The notes under the pieces: generated by a model
Seen by the model: only the letters and a program-made list of their open reading frames with translations
Databases searched by the model: none
What the model was told of the DNA's origin: nothing
Assembly: GCF_003231275.1 (NCBI RefSeq)
Contig: NZ_QKVL01000010.1
Location: 62,001 to 126,000, forward strand
Source of the DNA: Pseudomonas huaxiensis
GTDB taxonomy: Bacteria; Pseudomonadota; Gammaproteobacteria; Pseudomonadales; Pseudomonadaceae
DNA length: 64,000 nt
Direction: 5' to 3'
Shown here: positions 48,923-57,820 of the stretch, one piece after another
Numbering within the stretch: position 1 is the stretch's first letter
How the letters are laid out: the number at the start of each line of letters is the position of its first letter
Position numbers and translations under genes: made by a program

Positions 48923-50166
48923 GCCGCCGTCCTTGCGCAGACTTCAGCGAGCATGCGCAGGCGGCGCTTGGGTTCGCTGACGAAGGGGTTCTTCTGGTCC
49001 CAGGCGTATCCGGCGAGGATCGAGCTGATCATGGCGCGGATCTCGTCGGAACTGCCCGGGTGGTAGATCACGTCCTGGAAGCCGCCGTTGTACCAGCCCT
49101 CGACGTAGGCGCGGAAGGTGTCCACGCCGCGCTTGAGCGGGGTGGCGAATTCGCTTTCCCAGTCCACCGCTTCGCCCTGCAATTGACGGTGCAGCACGGC
49201 CGCGGCCATGCTCGCCGAACGCATGGCGATGGTTACCCCGGAGGAGAACACCGGGTCGAGGAATTCGGCGGCGTTGCCCAGCAGGGCGAAGCCTTTGCCG
49301 TGCAGCGTCTTGACGTTGGCCGAGTAGCCGCCGATGGTCCGCGCCGGGGTGTCCCACACGGCGTTGGCCAGCACTTTGGACAGGCTTGGGGTCTGCGCGA
49401 CGAAGTCTTTCAGGCAGGCATCCAGGTCGCTCGGCGCGTTGGCGTAATGCTCGGCGGCGGCGACCACACCGAGGGAGCAGCGACCGTCACTGAACGGGAT
49501 GGTCCAGAACCAGATGTCGCGGTGCTCGGGGTGGGTGGTGATGAGGATCTTCTCGCGGTCGAAACCCGGGTGGTCGATGCGGTCTTCGATATGGGTGAAC
49601 ACCGCCTGGCGTACCGGGAAGCTGGACGGTGCTTCGAGGTCCAGCAGACGCGGCAGCACGCGGCCGTAGCCGCTGGCATCGAGGACGAACTGCGCTTCGA
49701 CGCGGTACTCGCTGCCGTCCAGACGACGGACGCTCAGGTGCGGGTGCTCGCGCTCGAAATCTGCGGCGATGATTTCTTCTTCGTAACGGATCTCGACGCC
49801 TTGCAGGGCGGCCTGGTCGGCCAGCAATTGGTCGAAGCGCGCGCGTTGCACCTGGAAGGTGGTCGGCTTGCCGCGCGAGAAGGTCTCGCCGAAATCAAAG
49901 GCGCTGTACTCGTCGCCCCAGGCGAAGGCCGCGCCGTTCTTGCGCTGGAACCCGGCCGCTTCAAGGGCTTCGAGCATGCCGGCTTCCTCGACGAAGTCGA
50001 GGCAGTGCGACAGCAGGCTTTCGCCGATGGAGAAACGCGGGAAACGCTGGCGCTCGATGATCAGCACGTCATGGCCCTGGCGCTTGAGCAGGGCGGCGGC
50101 GATCGCGCCGGACGGGCCGGCGCCGATGATCAGGACCTGGCGTTGTTGCAATTCAGTGTTCGGCAT
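48919..50166 (-). CDS. FAD-dependent oxidoreductase with flavin-halogenase-like motifs
   Basis: The 415-aa flavoprotein has the dinucleotide motif GAGPSG (15-20), RFSIGESLL (44-52), a lysine K76 in GFQRKNGAAFAWG and the hexapeptide WFWTIP (219-224), which fits the WxWxIP signature of flavin-dependent halogenases. GNAAEFLDPVFSSG near residue 290 is the second FAD motif. Similar enzymes act in xanthomonadin-type pigment clusters. Some non-halogenating relatives keep parts of these motifs, so hydroxylation or dehydrogenation of the aryl head is the alternative. Overlaps the antiporter stop by 14 nt and the methyltransferase start by 4 nt. Confidence 0.85.
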   Translation of the reverse strand: MPNTELQQRQVLIIGAGPSGAIAAALLKRQGHDVLIIERQRFPRFSIGESLLSHCLDFVEEAGMLEALEAAGFQRKNGAAFAWGDEYSAFDFGETFSRGKPTTFQVQRARFDQLLADQAALQGVEIRYEEEIIAADFEREHPHLSVRRLDGSEYRVEAQFVLDASGYGRVLPRLLDLEAPSSFPVRQAVFTHIEDRIDHPGFDREKILITTHPEHRDIWFWTIPFSDGRCSLGVVAAAEHYANAPSDLDACLKDFVAQTPSLSKVLANAVWDTPARTIGGYSANVKTLHGKGFALLGNAAEFLDPVFSSGVTIAMRSASMAAAVLHRQLQGEAVDWESEFATPLKRGVDTFRAYVEGWYNGGFQDVIYHPGSSDEIRAMISSILAGYAWDQKNPFVSEPKRRLRMLAEVCARTAA

Positions 50167-51313
50167 AAGGCCTCCTTGCCGTCGGAATAGTCTTGAGAGG
50201 AATGCGGTGCAGCCCGGCGATGGCGGGCATGAGTGTGGCGATCAGGCTCATCAGCATCAGCGCGAAGTACAGCGCCGGGCTGATCAAGTGCTGTTGCAGG
50301 AGCAGGTTGAGAAAGACGATTTCGCTGAGGCCGCGAATGTTCAGCAGCAGCGTTTCCCGCCATTTACTCGCGCCTTCGAACGAAGGCCCTGCCCAGCTCA
50401 GGCCGAGCCAGTTGCCCAGCAGCTTGCTGACGATCGGCAGCAAGAGCAGGGCGGCCAGATGTACCGCATCGAAGCCTTGCAGGACGTGATGGATGTCAAT
50501 CTGGATGATGCCGAAGGTGAGGATCAGCGGAATCGCCACGCCGTTCTGCAGGCGCTTGATCCACCGCGCCGGCAACGGCATGCGCAGCGGCAGCTTGAGC
50601 CAGGCCAGGCAGCACAGATAACCGATGCCGAAAATCAGCGCGTTGAGGCGGTAGTGCTCGGCGATGAACAGCAGCGTCAGGAACAGCAGGCCGTAGATCG
50701 CCGGCCGGCGCAGGCCGAGGGCGTACAGCGGCAACGGCAGGCAGGCGCCGAGCAGCGGCAGGATCAGGCTCAGCGGTTGCAGGCTGCCCTTGCCCAGGCC
50801 GAACAGCAGCCAGCAGACCACGTCGATCATGATCGCTGCCTGCATCAGCCTGCGCGTGGCGGCGGGCGGGTAATCGATGTTGCTCAGGTACAGGTACAGC
50901 ACCGGAATGGCGGTGATGGCGAAGACCAGGCCGAGGGCGAGCGAGGTCAGCCAGGGTTGCTCGGGTAGCAGCCACACACCGCAGGCCAGGCCGCAGGCGA
51001 AGGGCACGAGAAAACTCGGCAGGGCGATCTTCAGGCTCTGCCGGTCGAATTTCAGCTCCACCACATCCGAGAGGATGTGCCCCAGTAACAGGGCGAAGCT
51101 CATGCCGTAGAGGGTTTTCAGCCAGACGGGCGCGACCAGTTCCGCACCACTGAGCTGCCAGTTCGGCTCGACCCAGAACAGCATCAGCAGCGGCAGGCCA
51201 AGGGTCGCCAGCAGCAACTGGCTGACGATGCTGATCAGGCCCAGGCGCCGGCCAATCTCGCTGGCGATCAGGAACAGCGACAGGGCCAGGGCCCAGAACA
51301 GCAGAATGGTCAT
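50153..51313 (-). CDS. CPA2-type cation:proton antiporter-like membrane protein in the APE operon
   Basis: The start is the ATG at 51313, overlapping the exporter stop (ATGA), which gives 386 aa with 11-13 hydrophobic helices. LTSLALGLVFAITAIPVLYL read in the fifth-helix region and the late LLLNIRGLSEIVFLN segment resemble the Na_H_Exchanger (CPA2/Kef) core. No TrkA-N regulatory domain is attached. This family is not part of the basic APE set known to me; it may energise export or balance ions. Function uncertain. Confidence 0.78.
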   Translation of the reverse strand: MTILLFWALALSLFLIASEIGRRLGLISIVSQLLLATLGLPLLMLFWVEPNWQLSGAELVAPVWLKTLYGMSFALLLGHILSDVVELKFDRQSLKIALPSFLVPFACGLACGVWLLPEQPWLTSLALGLVFAITAIPVLYLYLSNIDYPPAATRRLMQAAIMIDVVCWLLFGLGKGSLQPLSLILPLLGACLPLPLYALGLRRPAIYGLLFLTLLFIAEHYRLNALIFGIGYLCCLAWLKLPLRMPLPARWIKRLQNGVAIPLILTFGIIQIDIHHVLQGFDAVHLAALLLLPIVSKLLGNWLGLSWAGPSFEGASKWRETLLLNIRGLSEIVFLNLLLQQHLISPALYFALMLMSLIATLMPAIAGLHRIPLKTIPTARRPYAEH

Positions 51314-53628
51314 GCCGACGCTTCCTTGTGGCGGCTGGCGGCCCAGGGGGCCAGGACGAAGCTGAAGGCCAGGCCGAGGCTGACGGCCAGGCCGAAGTTG
51401 CTCACCGCCGGCGTACTGGACACCGCCAGCAGGCCGAACGACAGCCAGGTGGTGGTCGCCGCCAGCAGGGTGCCGAGCAGGCTGACGGCGCTGCCGCCGA
51501 TGTGCTCGTGCATGAGGATCGAGTAATCGACGCTGATGGCGGTGACCAGCAGCAGGCCGAACAGGCTGAACAACGTCAGCGGCTGACCCAGCCAGCCGAG
51601 GCTGGCCAGGCTGCACAGCGCCGCCAGCAGCGGCAGGGCGACGATGCGCAGGGCGCCACCGAAGCCGAACGGCAGGATCAGCAGCAAGGCGATCAGCACG
51701 CAGGACAACAGCTTCAATTCGGCGGCGCTGATCTGGGTGGCCGCGAACAGGCGGTTGAGGTCGCCGAGACGGTCCACCAGTTGCACGCCATCGAGGTCCA
51801 CGACCTGCTGGCGCAGCAGCGCCGGATCGCTCAGGCCCTGGAGGCTGACGACAGCGGCCACACCCTGGTCATCGGCACCGAGCCAGAGCGGCCGCCAGGC
51901 TTCGCCTAACGGCCCGGCCAGGACCTGATCGATATCCAGCGTCGGCAGGGCTTGTACCTGCTTCAACTCGTTTTCCAGCGTGGCGGATGGCACGCCGACG
52001 TCCAGCAGCGGCTGCCAGTGTTCGGGCAGGCGGGTCAATGCGTCGCGCACCTGTTGTTGATCGGCGGGGCTGGCGATCGCCTGGCTGAGCGCCATGTAGC
52101 CTTTCAGCGTGCCGGCCTGAACCTGCTGGTCGAGGCGCGTGCCCAGTGCCTGCAAACGTGAGAGCAACTGGCTCTGGTCGACGCCGCGCACCAGATAGAA
52201 CTGGCTGGTGGGCTGGTAGCCGGTGATCCGCGCAACGTCCTTGGCTTCCTCCAGCAGGCGCGGCGAGCTGCCGACCCACTGGCGAATGTCGTTGCGGGTC
52301 TCCAGGTGCCACAGGCCGCCGAGGCAGAACAGCAGCAACAGGCCGAGCAGCGCCGGGCTCGGCACCCGCCGCAGCAGTGCTTCACGCAGGTTGACCAAGG
52401 CGGTTGCGAGGGTCAGCGGCCACTGCGCCGGTTGCAGCGCGACGCCCTTGAGCAGCGCCGGCAGCAGACACACCGCGCTCAGGTAGGCGCCGATCAGGCC
52501 GGCGGCGGAAAAGGCGGCAATCTGGGTCAGTGCCGGGAACGGCGTGAACGCCAGCGCCAGGTAGCCGATGCAACTGGTGGCCAGGCTCAGGCTCATGCCC
52601 GGCAGGGTCAGGCGCACCGCGGGCCAACTGTGCCAGGGGCGCAGGCTCCAGCTTTTCGACAGGTAGTGCAGCGGGTAATCCACTGCCACGCCGATCAGGC
52701 TGGAGCCGAGAACGAGGGTCATCACATGCATCTGGCCGAACAGGGCGACGCAGGCAGTGGCGCCGAACAGCATACCCACCAGCACCGGGACGAAGGCCAG
52801 CAGCGCCCGGGGCCGACGGAATGCCAGCAGCAACAGCAGGATGATGCCCAGCGTGGCGCCGCCACCGACCCAGGTCATTTCGCGCTGCGCCTGTTGCTGG
52901 CCATCGGCGGCGTAGAGCAGGCCGCTGGCGGCAATCAACCGGGCGCCTTGCTGGTCGGCGAGGTGGCGACTGTCGGCGAGCAGCCCGGCGACCTGCAACG
53001 GTAGCTTCATGTCGAAGGCGTTGCCTTGGGTGCGGGCACGCAGCATTACCCAGTGCTGGCCGTCGGCTTCGGCGATCAGGCTGCCGCTGGCGGTATCGAA
53101 CTGGATGGCCGCCGGACGCGGCTGGCTGTTCTGGATACGTCCGGTCAGGCCCAGCCAGTCATCCTGGCTCGGTACCAGGCTGAAGCCGGAAAAGGGATCG
53201 AACAGGCTTTGCACGCGCTGCTGGATAAAGGCTTGGGGGGACTCCACCAGCGTGTGTCGGTCCGCCGCCGAGAGCATCGCCAGACGGCCTTGCAGCAGTT
53301 GCGCACGCAGCGCGGCGATGTCGGTCTGCAAGCTCCACTGGACCTTCTCGAACAGACCGCTGGCCTGCCATTGCTCGCCCAGTTGCGCCGCGAGGGCGAT
53401 GGCTTTGTCACGTTCTGGATGGCCGACCAGCACCAGGATTTCGCGGTTCAGCGGCTCCTGCATGCGTTGCTCGGCGCGCTTGACCAGCGGGTCTTCGGTA
53501 GCACCGGGGACCAGGCTCATCAGGTCGGCGGACAGCGGCGCGCCGCGATGCCACTGCCAGCCGGCCAGCAGCAGGACTGTGCAGAGGATCAGCAGGAACA
53601 GTCGCGGCAGCAGGCGCTCAGTCGACAA
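51310..53628 (-). CDS. apeM: MMPL-family exporter (ApeM-like)
   Basis: RND-type inner-membrane exporter presumed to flip or extract the polyene lipid. The 772 aa have one N-terminal helix, a large periplasmic loop, a block of five helices with GVAVDYPLHYL, a second periplasmic loop and a second block with ISVDYSILMHEH: the two-fold MMPL repeat. The start codon is TTG at 53628, 11 nt inside the LolA-like gene; the next in-frame Met lies after the first helix. Ends in an ATGA overlap with the antiporter. Confidence 0.9.
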   Translation of the reverse strand: MSTERLLPRLFLLILCTVLLLAGWQWHRGAPLSADLMSLVPGATEDPLVKRAEQRMQEPLNREILVLVGHPERDKAIALAAQLGEQWQASGLFEKVQWSLQTDIAALRAQLLQGRLAMLSAADRHTLVESPQAFIQQRVQSLFDPFSGFSLVPSQDDWLGLTGRIQNSQPRPAAIQFDTASGSLIAEADGQHWVMLRARTQGNAFDMKLPLQVAGLLADSRHLADQQGARLIAASGLLYAADGQQQAQREMTWVGGGATLGIILLLLLAFRRPRALLAFVPVLVGMLFGATACVALFGQMHVMTLVLGSSLIGVAVDYPLHYLSKSWSLRPWHSWPAVRLTLPGMSLSLATSCIGYLALAFTPFPALTQIAAFSAAGLIGAYLSAVCLLPALLKGVALQPAQWPLTLATALVNLREALLRRVPSPALLGLLLLFCLGGLWHLETRNDIRQWVGSSPRLLEEAKDVARITGYQPTSQFYLVRGVDQSQLLSRLQALGTRLDQQVQAGTLKGYMALSQAIASPADQQQVRDALTRLPEHWQPLLDVGVPSATLENELKQVQALPTLDIDQVLAGPLGEAWRPLWLGADDQGVAAVVSLQGLSDPALLRQQVVDLDGVQLVDRLGDLNRLFAATQISAAELKLLSCVLIALLLILPFGFGGALRIVALPLLAALCSLASLGWLGQPLTLFSLFGLLLVTAISVDYSILMHEHIGGSAVSLLGTLLAATTTWLSFGLLAVSSTPAVSNFGLAVSLGLAFSFVLAPWAASRHKEASA

Positions 53629-54217
53629 GGTCGTGGCGCTCCGCGTCGGTCAGGCTGGCGCTGGTGCTCGATGGCATGCGCAGGACCGTGCTGTCGCCCT
53701 GGGTCTCCTGCAACTGGATGCGTTCAACATAGCGGCCGCCATCAATGTCGATCTGGTTGAAGATCTGCTTGATCAGCAGCGACTTCGGCACCAGCCGCAG
53801 TTGCCAGTGCTGTGCATCGCCTTGCAGGCTCAGCTCGAAGTCCCGCTCCAGGCCGCCGCTGTCGCCTTGCAGCACGGCGAAGAACAGCTTGTTCTGCTCG
53901 GTCCCGGCGGTGCGCGTCGGCACCATTTGCCAGCCAGACGCATCGCGGCGGGCGATGCCCTTGGCGTTGAGCCGGTAATCCTGTTGCAGCGGTGTTTGCA
54001 GCAGCCACAGCAGGCCGTGGTCGCGGGCGAGGACGAAGTGGCCCTTGCTCAGCAGTGGCTGGGGCAGGGCGCGCAGGTGTTTTTCCTGGACGAACTCGCC
54101 CTTGATCACTTCCGGCTCGCTCAATTGCTTGCGCAGGTCGTTCAGGTCGAACGCCTGGGCCAGCGCGCTGGCGCCCAGCAGGCCGAGGCAGAGCAGGCTT
54201 CGCAGCAGTGGCTTCAT
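53618..54217 (-). CDS. apeL: LolA-like outer-membrane carrier protein (ApeL-like)
   Basis: Periplasmic carrier predicted to shuttle the lipid product to the outer membrane. The ATG at 54217 (MKPLLRSLLCLGLLG) overlaps the thioesterase stop in ATGA and gives 199 aa with a signal peptide (about 1-22). The mature part has VIKGEFVQEKHLRAL and RLVPKSLLIKQIFNQI, matching the LolA-related COG2834 fold. An open frame extends upstream but would read through the thioesterase gene. Confidence 0.88.
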   Translation of the reverse strand: MKPLLRSLLCLGLLGASALAQAFDLNDLRKQLSEPEVIKGEFVQEKHLRALPQPLLSKGHFVLARDHGLLWLLQTPLQQDYRLNAKGIARRDASGWQMVPTRTAGTEQNKLFFAVLQGDSGGLERDFELSLQGDAQHWQLRLVPKSLLIKQIFNQIDIDGGRYVERIQLQETQGDSTVLRMPSSTSASLTDAERHDLVD

Positions 54218-54639
54218 GACAGCACCTTGTTCACGGCGTCGAGCATCACCTGGGGCGAGGCCAGTTGCATCTCGCGGCTTTCGATGTGCACCGCGACCTG
54301 CACCGAGCTGGCGCGGGTCATGCGCTCGCCGGTGGCGGCGTCGCTGATCAGGTAGTTGATCTTCAGCCGGTTCTCCCATTCCACCAGGCTGGCGCGCACC
54401 TTCAGGCGCTGGCCGAACACTGCGCCGCGCACGTAGCGCAGTTGCAGGTCGATCACCGGCCACGCGTAACCCGAGGCGAGCATTTGCTGATAGTTGTGGC
54501 CGAGGTGGTCGAGCAGCGCGCAGCGCGCCACTTCCAGGTATTTGACGTAATGCCCGTGCCAGACCACCAGCATGCTGTCGACGTCGAAGAACGGCACCAG
54601 CACTTCGGTGTCGACGTGCAGCGCTCCCTGACTACGCAT
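54214..54639 (-). CDS. apeK: Acyl-CoA/ACP thioesterase, 4HBT hotdog (ApeK-like)
   Basis: The 141-aa hotdog protein has VPFFDVDSMLVVWHGHYVKY near the N-terminus, i.e. the 4-hydroxybenzoyl-CoA thioesterase motif with acidic residues D19 and D21 and the HGHY loop, followed by EVARCALLDHLG. It presumably hydrolyses aryl-CoA or releases the finished acyl chain. It overlaps the lyase gene by 8 nt and the LolA-like gene by 4 nt. Confidence 0.9.
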   Translation of the reverse strand: MRSQGALHVDTEVLVPFFDVDSMLVVWHGHYVKYLEVARCALLDHLGHNYQQMLASGYAWPVIDLQLRYVRGAVFGQRLKVRASLVEWENRLKINYLISDAATGERMTRASSVQVAVHIESREMQLASPQVMLDAVNKVLS

Positions 54640-56176
54640 GCAGCCTCCAGTGTTGTGCGGCGATACGTTGCAGGCACAGGCGCAGGTCGCTTTCCAGCGC
54701 GCGGTCTTCGATTACCGGGGCGAAGTCGCCGAGCAGTTGGTCGTGCATTGCCGCCAGCGCGGGCGGCAGGTCGCGGGCTTCGGCTTCGCGACCACGCAGC
54801 CAGACGCCCTGGTTGGCGGCCAGCAGGGCGGCGGCGGCGACCTGTTCGGTCAGCTCCAGCACCCGCAGCGCGTCACGGGCGGCGATGGTGCCCATGCTCA
54901 CCTTGTCCTGGTTGTGGCACTCGGTGGAACGTGAGAATACGCTGGCCGGCATGGTGTTTTTCAGGGCCTCGGCGGTCCAGGCGCTGGTGCCGATCTGCAC
55001 GGCCTTGAAGCCGTGGTTGAGCATGGCGCGCTCGGCGCTGGCGCCGGACAGGTTGCTCGGCAGGCCGTGGTTGTAGCGCACGTCCACCAGCAGAGCGAGC
55101 TGGCGGTCGAGCAGGTCGGCGACGTTGGCCACGAGGTTCTTCAGGCTGTCCATGGCGAAGGCGATGTGCCCGCCATAGAAGTGCCCGCCGTGCAGCACGC
55201 GCTCGGCTTCGGCGTCGATGATCGGGTTGTCGTTGGCGCTGTTCAGTTCGGTCTCGATAAACCCGCGCAGCCAGCCCAGCGAGTCGGCCAGCACGCCCAG
55301 CACATGGGGTGCGCAGCGCAGCGAGTAGCGGTCTTGCAGGCGGTGCAGCGGCGCAGTCGGTGCGTCGATGGCGAGGTCCTGGCGAATCCACGCGGCCACT
55401 TGCATCTGGCCCGGGTGCGGCTTGGCGGCGAACAGGCGCTCGTCGAAGTGTTCCGGGTTGCCTTGCAGGGCGACCACGTTGAGCGCGGTGATGCGGGTCG
55501 CCAGCTTGAGCAGGTAATCGGCGCGGGCGAAGGCCTGGCAAGCCAGGCCGGTCATCACGGCGGTGCCGTTCATCAGCGCCAGGGCTTCTTTGGGCCGCAG
55601 CACCAGCGGTTCCCAGCCCAGCTCGCGGTGCACGTCGGCGGCCAGGCGGCGCTCGCCGCGGAACAGCACTTCGCGCTCGCCGGAGAGGGTCGCGGCGACA
55701 TAGGACAGCGGTGTCAGGTCACCGCTGGCGCCCACCGAACCTTCTTCCGGGATCAGCGGCAGGATGTCGTGGGCGAGAAACGCCTGCAGGCGCTCCAGCA
55801 GTTCGATGCGCACCCCGGACACGCCGTGGCACAGCGACTGCAAACGGGCGGCGAGCACGGCGCGGGTCGCCGGGGCGTCCAGCAGACGGCCCAGGCCGCA
55901 GCCATGGAAGGTGTAGAGGTGACGCGGCAGTGCTTCGACGTGTTCCAGCGGCACGGCCACCACGCAGGAGTCGCCGTAGCCGGTGGTGACGCCGTAGATC
56001 ACGCCTTCCTTGTCCAGCAGGGTGTCGAGGAACTGCGCGCCGCGGGCGATCCGGGCGCGGTAGTCGGCGTCGGCCTGCAGGCGTGATTCGGCCTGGCGCT
56101 GGCTCACGGCCTGGATGTCTTCGATTGAAAGCGGCGACTCGCCGAACGTTACAGGCTCATGCGGATGCATCGTCAT
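54632..56176 (-). CDS. Aromatic amino-acid ammonia-lyase (HAL/PAL/TAL family)
   Basis: MIO-dependent lyase, predicted to supply an aryl-acrylate starter (cinnamate or 4-coumarate type). The start at 56176 (MTMHPHEP) gives 514 aa, the family length, and overlaps the acyltransferase gene by 20 nt. The MIO-forming triad ASG is at 150-152 in GSVGASGDLTPLS; the catalytic Tyr is in YGVTTGYGDS (61-70). At the place where histidine lyases have Ser-His and tyrosine lyases His-Leu, this protein has Phe90-His91 by eye alignment, so substrate choice is open. hutH is normally in a hut operon, which is absent here. Confidence 0.92.
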   Translation of the reverse strand: MTMHPHEPVTFGESPLSIEDIQAVSQRQAESRLQADADYRARIARGAQFLDTLLDKEGVIYGVTTGYGDSCVVAVPLEHVEALPRHLYTFHGCGLGRLLDAPATRAVLAARLQSLCHGVSGVRIELLERLQAFLAHDILPLIPEEGSVGASGDLTPLSYVAATLSGEREVLFRGERRLAADVHRELGWEPLVLRPKEALALMNGTAVMTGLACQAFARADYLLKLATRITALNVVALQGNPEHFDERLFAAKPHPGQMQVAAWIRQDLAIDAPTAPLHRLQDRYSLRCAPHVLGVLADSLGWLRGFIETELNSANDNPIIDAEAERVLHGGHFYGGHIAFAMDSLKNLVANVADLLDRQLALLVDVRYNHGLPSNLSGASAERAMLNHGFKAVQIGTSAWTAEALKNTMPASVFSRSTECHNQDKVSMGTIAARDALRVLELTEQVAAAALLAANQGVWLRGREAEARDLPPALAAMHDQLLGDFAPVIEDRALESDLRLCLQRIAAQHWRLHA

Positions 56177-57089
56177 CAGTCTTCCAGAATGGGTAGAAAT
56201 TGAACCATTGCTGCGGCGCTTGCAGGCAATAGTGGCCAAGGCGGTCGGCGTAGCGTCCGGCCCAGTCGGCGATCACTTGATCGCGCTGGCCACGGCGCCA
56301 TTCGATGGCCGGGGCGAAGGGTTCGAGAGTCACCTGGTAACGGCCATCGCGTTTCAGGCAGAAGAACAGGTTCGTCTGGCATTTGAGCAAGCCGGCCAGC
56401 AGCCATGGGCCTTGCGGGAAGGGCGCCGGATGGCCGAGGAAATCCACCGTGACCGTGCGCCCGCCGTGCAACGGCACGCGGTCGCCGGCGATCGCCAGCC
56501 ATTCGCCGCGCTCCAGGCGCTGGCTCAATTGCAGCATGATCGCCGGGTCCAGCTCGCTGACCTGGATCAGCCGCAGGTTGGTCGCCCCGGCCTCGCCCAG
56601 CAGACGGTTGAAGCGCTCGGCGTGCTTGGTGTGGACCAGCACGTTCATCGTCACTTGCTCGCCCAGTTCGGCGAGCGCCCGGCACACTTCGAGGTTGCCC
56701 AGGTGCGCGCCTACCAGCATCTGCCCGCGTTCGGCGCGCAACTGGCTGCGCAGGTTGGCGGGATCGACGATCTCGATCTGATCCAGGCCGAGCCGGCCGT
56801 TCCACACATCCAGCTTGTCCAGCAGGGCATCGGCGAAGGCCATGAACTGGCCGAACACCCGGCGATGGCTCGGCCGCAGTTCTTGTTGGCCGCTCCATTG
56901 CGCCAGGCGCTGCTGGTACTGCCAGGCGCTGTGACGGGCACGGCGTCCGAACAGGAAGAAGTACAGGACGATGCCGTAGAGGATCGGGCTGAGCAGGCGC
57001 CGGCCCAGCAGCTTGACGCCGAAGGCGGTGAGCTTCATCAGCAGGAAGCTGCCGCGCTCTTCGTGGGCGGCCCAGTGCCGTTCGCTCAT
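56157..57089 (-). CDS. LpxL/HtrB-like lipid acyltransferase in the APE operon
   Basis: The 310 aa start at the ATG at 57089 (MSERHWAAHEERG), in ATGA overlap with the glycosyltransferase stop. A membrane segment lies near 35-48, and the acyltransferase HX4E motif is H129 and E134 (GAHLGNLEV); AGDRVP and GHPAPFPQGP are further LPLAT motifs. In some described APE clusters a single ApeJ has both glycosyltransferase and acyltransferase parts, as far as I recall; here they are two overlapping genes. Confidence 0.88.
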   Translation of the reverse strand: MSERHWAAHEERGSFLLMKLTAFGVKLLGRRLLSPILYGIVLYFFLFGRRARHSAWQYQQRLAQWSGQQELRPSHRRVFGQFMAFADALLDKLDVWNGRLGLDQIEIVDPANLRSQLRAERGQMLVGAHLGNLEVCRALAELGEQVTMNVLVHTKHAERFNRLLGEAGATNLRLIQVSELDPAIMLQLSQRLERGEWLAIAGDRVPLHGGRTVTVDFLGHPAPFPQGPWLLAGLLKCQTNLFFCLKRDGRYQVTLEPFAPAIEWRRGQRDQVIADWAGRYADRLGHYCLQAPQQWFNFYPFWKTDDDASA

Positions 57090-57820
57090 GCCCGCCACCG
57101 CCGCCAGAGAATGACCGGCGCACGCAGGAGCATGCCGAAGAACAGCTTGGTGTGCATGGTCGAGATCAGCGCGTTGTCGTGGAACAGACGGAAATGCGAG
57201 AGGCCGTCCTGCGGGTAATGGACCTTGGTCGGCAGCCAGCGCATCGGCTGGTTGCGCCACGCCAGGCGGACGAGGATTTCCGGGTCGAAGTCCATGCGCC
57301 GGCCGAGGTTGACCGAGTTGATCAGGGCCAACACCGGCGGCAGCGGATAGACGCGAAAGCCACACATCGAATCGGGAATGCGCAGCGACAGGCTGTTGAT
57401 CCACACCCACACGTGGGTCAGGTAGCGCGCGTACAAGCGGCCTTTCGGCACGCTTTCGTCGTACTGCGGAAAGCCGCAGATCAGCGCCTCGGGGTGTTCA
57501 CGAGACTGTTCGAGAAAGCGGCTGACATCGGCCAGGTCGTGCTGGCCGTCGGCGTCCACCTGCAGGGCGTGGCTGAAGCCCAGCCGCGCCGCTTCACGCA
57601 AGCCGGCCATGACCGCGCCGCCCTTGCCCTGATTGACTGCCAGGCTGACCAGAAACACCTGATCCTGCTCGGCGAGTTGTTGCAGCACGTGGGCGCAGGC
57701 CGGGCTGCTGGCGTCGTCCACCAGCACGCAGGGCAGGCCGACGGCGCGCAGGTCGGCGACCACTGCGGGCACAGCTCCTTCGTGGTTGAACACCGGGATG
57801 ACCGCGCAGGGCTTATTCAT
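57086..57820 (-). CDS. apeJ: Family 2 glycosyltransferase (ApeJ-like)
   Basis: The 244-aa GT-A enzyme has VIPVFNHEG at 7-15, LVDDASSP at 33-40 and the metal-binding DAD at 89-91 in QVDADGQHD. It lacks C-terminal membrane helices. Predicted to attach a sugar or handle a lipid-linked anchor for the aryl polyene. It overlaps the ligase gene by 8 nt and the acyltransferase gene by 4 nt. Confidence 0.9.
   Translation of the reverse strand: MNKPCAVIPVFNHEGAVPAVVADLRAVGLPCVLVDDASSPACAHVLQQLAEQDQVFLVSLAVNQGKGGAVMAGLREAARLGFSHALQVDADGQHDLADVSRFLEQSREHPEALICGFPQYDESVPKGRLYARYLTHVWVWINSLSLRIPDSMCGFRVYPLPPVLALINSVNLGRRMDFDPEILVRLAWRNQPMRWLPTKVHYPQDGLSHFRLFHDNALISTMHTKLFFGMLLRAPVILWRRWRA

Noticed and set aside
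54632..56176. HutH of histidine degradation
   Set aside because: No hutU, hutI or hutG nearby and the gene is coupled on both sides to APE genes; selectivity residues differ from the usual Ser-His.
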